Of a stretch of 5,139 nt of DNA, positions 1 through 5,103 are shown in pieces. Position 1 is the first letter of the stretch, and the number at the start of each line of letters is the position of its first letter. This DNA comes from Campylobacterota bacterium (GTDB lineage Bacteria > Campylobacterota > Campylobacteria > Campylobacterales > JAADDG01): contig JAADDG010000006.1 of NCBI GenBank assembly GCA_013154075.1, forward strand, positions 1 through 5,139. The letters are read 5' to 3'. A program made the translations under genes and the position numbers. Under the pieces are notes generated by a model that saw nothing but the letters and a program-made list of their open reading frames with translations, ran no database searches and had not been told where the DNA came from.

Positions 1-31
1 CCAAAGAAAATAAAATCACTTTTAGGATTAA

Positions 32-59
32 TTATCACTTAATCTTCTTTCGAGATAAT
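32..59 (+). promoter_or_regulatory. Putative sigma70-type promoter of the PrcB-like lipoprotein gene
   Basis: A candidate -35 TTATCA (32-37; 4 of 6 to TTGACA) and -10 GATAAT (54-59; 5 of 6 to TATAAT) are separated by 16 bp. The predicted transcript would start around 66, just before the ribosome binding site, giving a very short leader. The surrounding DNA is A/T-rich, so chance matches are easy, and TATATA at 60-66 is an alternative -10. Confidence 0.4.
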
Positions 60-68
60 ATATATAGA

Positions 69-75
69 TAAGGAG
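69..75 (+). promoter_or_regulatory. Ribosome binding site of the PrcB-like lipoprotein
   Basis: TAAGGAG is a strong Shine-Dalgarno, ending 6 nt before the ATG at 82. It fixes the start of the lipoprotein gene, whose first residues form a classic lipoprotein signal. Confidence 0.85.
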
Positions 76-81
76 TGCATC

Positions 82-570
82 ATGAAAAAAAAACTACTTT
101 CCCTATCTATAATATCGGCAATATTGTTTGCGGGCTGTAATGCGGGAGGATATGTAACCGTGGGAGATAGATACCCCGTTACTTTGACATACGCAGAGTA
201 TAACGGAATAAATACTTATATAACCGAACCAAAAACCCAAAAAGAGATCATCATAATAAAAGATGAAAATCAGTTCGAGAAAATATACTCTTTTTACAAT
301 CCTTCCAAAACTTTGCCTAAAATAGACTTTGATGAATATGAGGTAATAGCGGTAATCGACGAAACAAGAAGAAGCGGGGGCTATTTCATAACCGTAGATG
401 AGATTCAAGAGTATGAAGATTACATTTCAATAACGATAACCGAAAAAATTCCGGGAAGCAGTTGCTTCGTAACGCTTGCTTTGACGGAGCCTTTCGTATT
501 CATAAAAATCAAAAAAACCGACAAAAGTATCAAATTAAAAGAGAGACAGGAGATCTACTCCTGCCCTTGA
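82..570 (+). CDS. Lipoprotein with PrcB C-terminal-like domain
   Basis: A 162-residue exported lipoprotein. Residues 1-18 are a lipoprotein signal peptide (MKKK, a hydrophobic core, then LFAG) and Cys19 is the lipidated residue; the +2 residue is Asn, not Asp. Residues about 58-145 resemble the PrcB_C domain: a FEKIYSFY helix, the P-x-IDFDEYEVIAV strand, an R-R-SGGY-x-I turn (about 96-103) and the PGSSCFVTLA...PFVFIKI end (about 124-143). In Treponema denticola PrcB is the lipoprotein partner of the dentilisin protease PrtP; stand-alone PrcB-domain lipoproteins are common and have no assigned role. No protease gene lies here, so a partner is unknown. Cys128 and Cys161 could form a disulfide in the periplasm. 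The gene ends with TGA directly against the stop of the convergent hydrolase gene. The lipoprotein call is strong; the domain call rests on motif memory, without a profile search. Confidence 0.8.
   Translation: MKKKLLSLSIISAILFAGCNAGGYVTVGDRYPVTLTYAEYNGINTYITEPKTQKEIIIIKDENQFEKIYSFYNPSKTLPKIDFDEYEVIAVIDETRRSGGYFITVDEIQEYEDYISITITEKIPGSSCFVTLALTEPFVFIKIKKTDKSIKLKERQEIYSCP
547..563 (-). terminator. Possible terminator hairpin for the hydrolase gene, inside the lipoprotein CDS
   Basis: CAGGAG (547-552) and CTCCTG (558-563) form a perfect 6-bp stem with a 5-nt loop. Read on the minus strand, just past the hydrolase stop codon, it is followed by TCTCTCTTTT, a pyrimidine- and T-rich tract typical of a weak intrinsic terminator. 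On the plus strand no T-run follows. As the two convergent genes have no intergenic space, any terminator for the minus gene must lie within the lipoprotein coding sequence. The stem is short, so this is tentative. Confidence 0.35.
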
Positions 571-3486
571 TTATCTGAGAGTATCAAACCACTCGTAAGC
601 GTCTATATAAAAAGGAATAGAACAAGATCCGTGGCTTCCGCCCTCTTTCGTGATAAGCTCCACACTATCGCTTCCATGCTCTACAAAAGAGTTATAAGCA
701 TTTATAGAATTTATCACCGGAACCACTTTATCTCCTTCACAATGATACAATCTCATCTTCATAGTAGGTTTCCAATCCAAAAGAGTATTCTCCTTCAAAG
801 CGTCTCTAAGCCATTTGGCTCCACCGCTTAAATAATCCTCTATAAAATTATCTTGATATAGTTTGCTTCTATCCTCCGGTAAATCTATATGAAGCATATT
901 ACCTTTAGCTTTCTCTTTAAAAAACTTATCGAGTTCATCGGCATACGGATCTTTAAAAATATCGTGAAGCTTATTCCATCCGTAATAGTGATTATAGCTA
1001 TATAAAACAAAAGCCGGAAGATTGGGATACTCATATTTCTCAGCACCCAAAACCATATCGGCGGTGGTTACCATATCATACGATCCGGCCATAGGAGCAC
1101 CCGCCGTAACGGGAAGTTTATCTTTGTAATTTTTCTCTATCTCCTCCAAAGCGGCCATAGTCACGTATCCGCCCTCGGAATAACCGCTCAAAAATAGCTT
1201 TCCGCTATCCTCTATTCCCTTCTCTTTCAAAAACTTCTTAACGGCGAAAATCATATCTATCACATTAGCCGCAAGAGGTTTTGCAATCAAATATGGATGA
1301 AAGTATTTAAGACTTACGCCATATCCCACATAATCCGGCATAGAAACCACATAACCTTTAGTAGCGGTAACTAATGTCCCTACACTTCCCAAAGGATCGT
1401 GAGTCGAAGGCACATCAAAGTTTCCAAACTTGGTTCCGTGCTGATCGCTTACCAAATCCAAAGGCTCATCATGATCTTTGGGAATAGTTACCAATCCTGA
1501 AGCATTCACCTTTTTGCCGTCGGCGTTTATAGTAGTATAAATAATCTTATAAGCTTCAACTCCATGAATCTTATCAACGGTAAGCTCGGGATGTTCCGAG
1601 AGCATATTTTTGAAATAGTCTTCTAAGAAAGTTGCATTTTTGCTCATAACTTTATAGTAGTGAACCAAATCGCCTCTATCCAAAATAGTATTTTCATCGA
1701 CTCCGCCCTCTTTTCCGCTTACTCTATTTATAAGTTTTCTTGCGTCGGGATTGGTAAAGAGATCGTTTATAAAAGCGCTTTTACCAACTCCCCTCTCGAA
1801 AGCGTCAAGCCAGTTATTTATCTGAATATCGTTCGGTTCATATCCAAAAACTCCCTCATAAGCCAAAATAATAAAATCCTTATCCGAAAGATCCTTCTCT
1901 TTTACCTCTTTGGACAAAAGAAATTTTTTAGATAGAGTATAGATTTCCGAAGGATGTGTTTTTAGATAATTTACCCAGAAATCTATCTCTTTTTCACCCG
2001 CTTCCCTTTGCAAAATCTTCTCATACAACCAAGAAACTATATTTTTTAACTCATCATCACTAAAACCGTTTATTCCGTCCTCTCCCAAAAGTTTGAAAGG
2101 ATACTCTATAACCTCCACATCCAAAGTAAGTTTTATGGACTCCCCTTTGTATTCGTAAGTTCCGTTTTTTATAGGAACGGTAACTTTTATACTGTCTATA
2201 GTTTCATACTTTCTATTTTTAAAAGATTCAAATATCCCGAATCTCTCATCCGCATCGATCTCCAAAGCGTTGACCTTGAGAGTCAGCTCCTTTTCTTCCG
2301 GAAACACAAAATCGTTGAAAAATACTTGATAAAGCTCCTTTTCACCGGTTTGATGATATCTATGGATAGGGACTACCCCTCCTCCCATCAATCTTTGAGA
2401 AATAGCATCCTCTATACCCCATCTCTTTTTGGCATAAGGAGAGAAAATCTCGTTCTCAAACACCACTTCAGCCGGCAAGAACTTCGCATACCATCTGTTT
2501 TTCTCATGCAAATCATACACCGCAGCCTTTTTTAGGGTAATTTTCACTCTTTTGTTCGAGAGCAAAAAGGCCCCTATCTGAACCCAAGCTCCCTTCGCCT
2601 TCTTGATCCCCAAATGGTTTACGTGAAAATAGGAGTGAGTGGGCATAAGCCCCATAAACTTGGACTCCGGAGCCATTCGGTTGAAATATGTGTCATATAC
2701 CACCTGAAAACCGTCATTTGGCATATATTGGCCGTTTGCCATGGTAAGAATGGTCAAAGCGTGATCTTTGGCATCATCCTTGGTGGAAGTCTCATGCCCT
2801 ACCAAAATATTTTTCAAATAAGGACTCGACGTATTTCTATGAGGATTATGGAGATGAACGTTTATCCAATTATAGCTCATCTGCTCCACATCTATGGAAG
2901 GATCATCTATCTCGTTCCAAATCTTCATCAAAAAATCATTACTCGCGGCATAGTTTCCGCCGACAACACCCTCCAAAGTAAGCCATCTTGCGATTTTACC
3001 CTCCGAGGCCAAATGCTCATAATCTTTCTCTATAAGCCATCTCGTTACCAATGCTCCCATACTGCCACTAACGAAATTTACCTGTTTGGCTCCCGTTCTT
3101 TTCAAAATATGTTTGGCGTATTTGGCCATTATCATTGCATATCGGGGAATACCTCCTCCATATTCAGCCGTTACCTCTTCTATATCTTGAATATCTTTAG
3201 CGGTATAGTAAGAAGGGGGAGTATCTCCGTAATAATCGGTAGAAGCCACAACATTCGGTCTATTTTTATCTTCCTCTCTATTTGTGGTTGGAAGCCCTAT
3301 AAAAGAGGGAATGGATTCGAAAAACTCCTCATATTTATCGGCTCCGTATGTCCCTTTTCTCTTATATCCGCCGTTATTGAAACCGTGTACGTAAATAGTA
3401 GCCGTTTTATTAGGATCGAAAGGCTCCGCTTTCAAAAAAAACGTCCATAAAGCGGCAAACAAAAAAATAGATAAAAGCTTTTTCAT
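571..3486 (-). CDS. Exported two-domain alpha/beta hydrolase (lipase/esterase-like) with central DUF4214 repeats
   Basis: A 971-residue secreted or periplasmic protein. Residues 1-20 are a Sec signal peptide ending LKA|EP. Domain 1 (about 25-315) is lipase-like: oxyanion-hole strand IYVHGFNNGG (31-40), nucleophile Ser142 in SGSMG, acid Asp258 in NDG, and histidine probably His291 in HVNHLG (His284 and His288 are alternatives). Residues about 316-465 are beta-rich, perhaps a C2-like sandwich. Residues about 475-585 are two DUF4214-type repeats with the Y-x-x-x(L/F)...W pattern. Domain 2 (about 600-971) resembles secretory-lipase hydrolases: QHGT (682-685), GYVVSMPDYVGYG (711-723), Ser770 in GYSEGG, Asp919 in EGDKVVPV and His952 in GGSHG. 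Ester or lipid hydrolysis outside the cytoplasm is likely; the substrate cannot be told. The ATG at 3484-3486 is chosen because AGAGGAG precedes it by 8 nt and the signal peptide starts there. The upstream TTG (3514-3516) has no Shine-Dalgarno and lies at the expected transcription start. Monocistronic; its TAA abuts the lipoprotein stop. Confidence 0.87.
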   Translation of the reverse strand: MKKLLSIFLFAALWTFFLKAEPFDPNKTATIYVHGFNNGGYKRKGTYGADKYEEFFESIPSFIGLPTTNREEDKNRPNVVASTDYYGDTPPSYYTAKDIQDIEEVTAEYGGGIPRYAMIMAKYAKHILKRTGAKQVNFVSGSMGALVTRWLIEKDYEHLASEGKIARWLTLEGVVGGNYAASNDFLMKIWNEIDDPSIDVEQMSYNWINVHLHNPHRNTSSPYLKNILVGHETSTKDDAKDHALTILTMANGQYMPNDGFQVVYDTYFNRMAPESKFMGLMPTHSYFHVNHLGIKKAKGAWVQIGAFLLSNKRVKITLKKAAVYDLHEKNRWYAKFLPAEVVFENEIFSPYAKKRWGIEDAISQRLMGGGVVPIHRYHQTGEKELYQVFFNDFVFPEEKELTLKVNALEIDADERFGIFESFKNRKYETIDSIKVTVPIKNGTYEYKGESIKLTLDVEVIEYPFKLLGEDGINGFSDDELKNIVSWLYEKILQREAGEKEIDFWVNYLKTHPSEIYTLSKKFLLSKEVKEKDLSDKDFIILAYEGVFGYEPNDIQINNWLDAFERGVGKSAFINDLFTNPDARKLINRVSGKEGGVDENTILDRGDLVHYYKVMSKNATFLEDYFKNMLSEHPELTVDKIHGVEAYKIIYTTINADGKKVNASGLVTIPKDHDEPLDLVSDQHGTKFGNFDVPSTHDPLGSVGTLVTATKGYVVSMPDYVGYGVSLKYFHPYLIAKPLAANVIDMIFAVKKFLKEKGIEDSGKLFLSGYSEGGYVTMAALEEIEKNYKDKLPVTAGAPMAGSYDMVTTADMVLGAEKYEYPNLPAFVLYSYNHYYGWNKLHDIFKDPYADELDKFFKEKAKGNMLHIDLPEDRSKLYQDNFIEDYLSGGAKWLRDALKENTLLDWKPTMKMRLYHCEGDKVVPVINSINAYNSFVEHGSDSVELITKEGGSHGSCSIPFYIDAYEWFDTLR
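1732..2064 (-). other. DUF4214-type repeat pair within the hydrolase
   Basis: This encodes residues about 475-585 of the hydrolase. Two helical units align: WLYEKILQREAGEKEIDFW (486-504) and LAYEGVFGYEPNDIQINNW (541-559). Both show an aromatic Tyr, a hydrophobic, an Arg/Glu- or Glu/Pro-containing turn and a Trp, the pattern of DUF4214 domains. These are known from bacterial surface and secreted proteins and have no settled function. The pair sits as a spacer between two enzymes and may bind polymers or carbohydrate, which is inference only. Confidence 0.65.
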
Positions 3487-3494
3487 TAAAACTT

Positions 3495-3501
3495 CTCCTC
3501 T
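3495..3501 (-). promoter_or_regulatory. Ribosome binding site that decides the hydrolase start
   Basis: On the minus strand AGAGGAG lies 8 nt before the ATG at 3486. If translation began at the upstream TTG, this Shine-Dalgarno would be read as codons for Arg-Gly-Glu, a common sign of an over-extended reading frame. Confidence 0.85.
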
Positions 3502-3521
3502 TATAAAGGTTTTCAAGAAAG

Positions 3522-3550
3522 ATTATATCTAAAAAATATTAAGTATAAAT
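3522..3550 (-). promoter_or_regulatory. Putative promoter of the hydrolase gene
   Basis: On the minus strand a perfect -10 TATAAT (3522-3527) is preceded by TTTTTT (3531-3536) and a poor -35 match at about 3545-3550. A T-rich stretch in place of a conserved -35 is the known style of Campylobacterota sigma70 promoters. Transcription would start near 3515, giving a leader of about 29 nt. Confidence 0.6.
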
Positions 3551-3565
3551 TTTATATTACAAACT

Positions 3566-3588
3566 TAAATAATAAAAAATATTATTTA
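3566..3588. repeat. 9-bp perfect inverted repeat between divergent promoters
   Basis: TAAATAATA (3566-3574) and TATTATTTA (3580-3588) are perfect inverted arms around AAAAA. The repeat lies between the -35 region of the barrel gene and the promoter of the hydrolase gene, where a shared operator could act. It is entirely A/T in A/T-rich DNA, so a chance origin is quite possible. A second, smaller palindrome, TATAAATTTTATA, lies at 3544-3556. Confidence 0.35.
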
Positions 3589-3597
3589 TTTATTAAA

Positions 3598-3624
3598 TTG
3601 ATATTTATAAAAATGTTGTATAAT
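3598..3624 (+). promoter_or_regulatory. Putative promoter of the barrel-SPOR gene
   Basis: TTGATA (3598-3603; 5 of 6 to TTGACA) and a perfect TATAAT (3619-3624) are spaced by 15 bp, slightly short of the usual 17. Transcription is expected to begin near 3631, leaving a leader of about 32 nt before the ATG. Confidence 0.65.
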
Positions 3625-3650
3625 TAAATTAAACTATTACAACTCATCAA

Positions 3651-3660
3651 AAGGTGGTGA
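3651..3660 (+). promoter_or_regulatory. Ribosome binding site that decides the barrel-SPOR start
   Basis: AAGGTGGTGA matches the anti-Shine-Dalgarno complement AAGGAGGTGA with one mismatch and ends 2 nt before the ATG at 3663; the GGTGG core is 5 nt from it. The two in-frame GTG codons at 3654 and 3657 are part of this site, so they are not the start. Confidence 0.8.
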
Positions 3661-3662
3661 AA

Positions 3663-4646
3663 ATGAAACTATTAAAAATTTGCTTAAGTTCGGCTCTGAT
3701 TTTCGCACTCTCTAACGCCGCGGACTATCAATATGAAGTGGTGCCCAAAATAGGCCAAAACTTTTTTGATGACGACTCCGGATTGGATGACGAAACCAAC
3801 TACGGAATAGATCTCAATTATTACCTAAACAAACAAGCTGGCGTTCAAGTAGGATATTCAAGAATTTCAAAAGCATCCTATTTGTGGTACTCACCGCAAG
3901 ATACCGATATAGACAGATTCTATCTAAACGCATTATACGAGCCGGTCTCCTACGGAGCAATGACACCATACTTCTTAGGCGGTGTGGGATATGAAAAACT
4001 ATCGAACGAAATAGGAAACCAAAAATCACAACCTTTCGTAAATGCCGGAATAGGAGTGAAATATGCAATGAGCTCCGCATTCGATCTTGTAGCCGAAGCC
4101 AAATATATAAGAAAACTCGACAGCATGGACGCGGACATAGCTACAAACGTAGGTTTCGGATACAAATTCGGAATGCCTATGAACAATATGCAATCTTTAG
4201 CAACAAATTCGGCTCAAACTCAAAATCAAATATCATACAAACAAGAGCCTCTGCCGCTTCCGGATCAAGCGCTTGAAAACGTAGATACGGCCATGACTCA
4301 AGAAGAGCTTCCCATGCCAAGCGATCAAAACCCAAAAGGGGATATTTTCTCAGAACACGAACAGCTTCAAAATACCCTCTCAAACACTGCTCAAAGCACA
4401 TCTACGGATAATATAAGCGGTTATTTCGTTCAGGTCGGAGCCTACGCATATAAAGCTCCCGATCAAAGATATCTTGAAGAGATAGAAAATCAAGGCTACA
4501 ACTTAACCTTGCACGAAGCGACGGTAAAAGGCAAAAGAGTTACAAAAATCCTAATAGGGCCTTACTCTTCATACGAAGAGGCAAAAAGAGCTCTATCCAA
4601 GATAAAAGCCTCTATCACAAACAGAGCCTTTATCTACAAAATCTAA
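3663..4646 (+). CDS. OmpA-like outer membrane beta-barrel protein with C-terminal SPOR domain
   Basis: A 327-residue protein. Residues 1-18 or 1-19 are a Sec signal peptide (KLLKICLSSALIFALSNA). Residues about 20-171 can be read as eight amphipathic beta strands, from YEVVPKIGQ through NYGIDLNYYL, GVQVGYSRI, RFYLNALYE, TPYFLGGVGYE, FVNAGIGVKYA, FDLVAEAKYI and NVGFGYKFG, as in the OmpA-type 8-strand barrel; the first loop is very acidic (DDDSGLDDE). A Gln/Asn/Pro-rich linker (172-252) leads to a SPOR domain (254-327) with YFVQVGAYAY and ILIGPYSSYEEAKRAL. SPOR domains bind peptidoglycan lacking stem peptides. The likely role is to anchor the outer membrane to the cell wall, with SPOR in place of the usual OmpA C-terminal domain. 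The protein has no cysteine after the signal peptide. It is transcribed alone, divergently from the hydrolase, and ends in a strong terminator. A porin or division-related role cannot be excluded. Confidence 0.88.
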   Translation: MKLLKICLSSALIFALSNAADYQYEVVPKIGQNFFDDDSGLDDETNYGIDLNYYLNKQAGVQVGYSRISKASYLWYSPQDTDIDRFYLNALYEPVSYGAMTPYFLGGVGYEKLSNEIGNQKSQPFVNAGIGVKYAMSSAFDLVAEAKYIRKLDSMDADIATNVGFGYKFGMPMNNMQSLATNSAQTQNQISYKQEPLPLPDQALENVDTAMTQEELPMPSDQNPKGDIFSEHEQLQNTLSNTAQSTSTDNISGYFVQVGAYAYKAPDQRYLEEIENQGYNLTLHEATVKGKRVTKILIGPYSSYEEAKRALSKIKASITNRAFIYKI

Positions 4647-4675
4647 AAGCCCTTTAAAAGGGGCTTTTATTTTTT
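4645..4675. terminator. Bidirectional intrinsic terminator between convergent genes
   Basis: AAAAGCCC (4645-4652) pairs with GGGCTTTT (4661-4668), an 8-bp stem with an 8-nt loop that may close further. On the plus strand it runs into TTTTATTTTTT (4665-4675), a good T-tract for the barrel-SPOR gene. On the minus strand the downstream arm is TTTT followed by AGATTTTG, a weaker tract for the membrane-protein gene. The stem begins inside the barrel gene's TAA and includes part of the membrane-protein gene's TAA (4667-4669). Confidence 0.85.
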
Positions 4676-5071
4676 GACCGCTATATCTTTTCTCGCGGCG
4701 TTTATAGAAATTACAAATCCTCCTATTGCATCCAAAAACGACATAAGCATAAGCATAAAAAATTCCGAATTGTTAGCCATATCCCAAATCAAAAAAGTAG
4801 CCAAATAACCTACAGCCACAAAGAAACTTACAATAGTCTCGGCAGTGCTATATTCACCGGTTGTAGCGGCTTTATAAATCTCGATAAAAAGAAAAAGTAT
4901 ACCGGTAATAATGAAAGCGTCTCTCGTAGTTATAAAAAAAGTTTTATTATAAGCCCATAGGATATAGTTCATGTCCAAATACGGAATATCCAAATTTACA
5001 GCAGCATACCTCGCTCCGCAATAGGCTAAAAGCAGCCAGAAAAAGGTAGGTATATCTCTTATCAAAAACAT
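4667..5071 (-). CDS. Small four-helix inner membrane protein, function unknown
   Basis: A 134-residue protein I do not recognise. Four hydrophobic segments are visible: about 8-25 (TFFWLLLAYCGARYAAV), 46-66 (FITTRDAFIITGILFLFIEI), 78-96 (ETIVSFFVAVGYLATFLIW) and 103-124 (EFFMLMLMSFLDAIGGFVIS). The C-terminus is basic (AARKDIAVKK), which by the positive-inside rule suggests a cytoplasmic end, and with four helices a cytoplasmic N-terminus. Asp and Arg lie within or beside the helices (Arg21, Arg50, Asp51, Asp97, Asp114). There is no catalytic motif. The ATG is supported by AGAGGG 7 nt upstream. The gene converges on the barrel-SPOR gene; its upstream neighbour is outside the window, so operon membership cannot be judged. 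The coding call is firm because of the coherent helices and start signals, but no function can be given. Confidence 0.8.
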   Translation of the reverse strand: MFLIRDIPTFFWLLLAYCGARYAAVNLDIPYLDMNYILWAYNKTFFITTRDAFIITGILFLFIEIYKAATTGEYSTAETIVSFFVAVGYLATFLIWDMANNSEFFMLMLMSFLDAIGGFVISINAARKDIAVKK

Positions 5072-5078
5072 CGTTTAT

Positions 5079-5084
5079 CCCTCT
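5079..5084 (-). promoter_or_regulatory. Ribosome binding site of the four-helix membrane protein
   Basis: On the minus strand AGAGGG ends 7 nt before the ATG at 5071, a normal spacing. It supports this start over internal methionines. Confidence 0.7.
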
Positions 5085-5097
5085 TTTTTATTTCAAT

Positions 5098-5103
5098 TCT
5101 ATA
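5098..5103 (-). promoter_or_regulatory. Possible -10 element of the membrane-protein gene
   Basis: On the minus strand TATAGA lies 26 bp before the ATG, downstream of a T-rich stretch (TTTTTTTAAC, about 5110-5120). This suits a Campylobacterota-type promoter without a clear -35. The match is weak, and an upstream gene in the same direction cannot be excluded. Confidence 0.3.

Noticed and set aside
1660..1935. A 91-codon plus-strand frame opposite the DUF4214 region.
   Set aside because: It is a shadow of the hydrolase frame with no start signals or recognisable domain.
2018..2060. EF-hand or dockerin-like calcium loop in GEDGINGFSDDEL of the hydrolase.
   Set aside because: The spacing of acidic residues does not fit the 12-residue EF-hand loop in any register; it is more likely a turn leading into the DUF4214 helices.
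2614..3450. A 278-codon open frame on the plus strand opposite the hydrolase.
   Set aside because: It is antisense to a convincing catalytic domain, its translation is low in recognisable structure, and there is no clear ribosome binding site. It is an open frame by chance.
3487..3516. Extension of the hydrolase by ten residues to a TTG start at 3516.
   Set aside because: The TTG has no Shine-Dalgarno, lies at the expected transcription start just below the TATAAT, and the extension would translate the true ribosome binding site and bury the signal peptide.
3654..3662. GTG starts at 3654 or 3657 for the barrel-SPOR gene.
   Set aside because: Both GTGs are part of the Shine-Dalgarno sequence; the ATG at 3663 has the proper spacing and starts a clean signal peptide.
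3814..4401. Three minus-strand frames of 74-88 codons opposite the barrel-SPOR gene.
   Set aside because: All lie inside a well-supported gene, lack credible start signals and show no domain.
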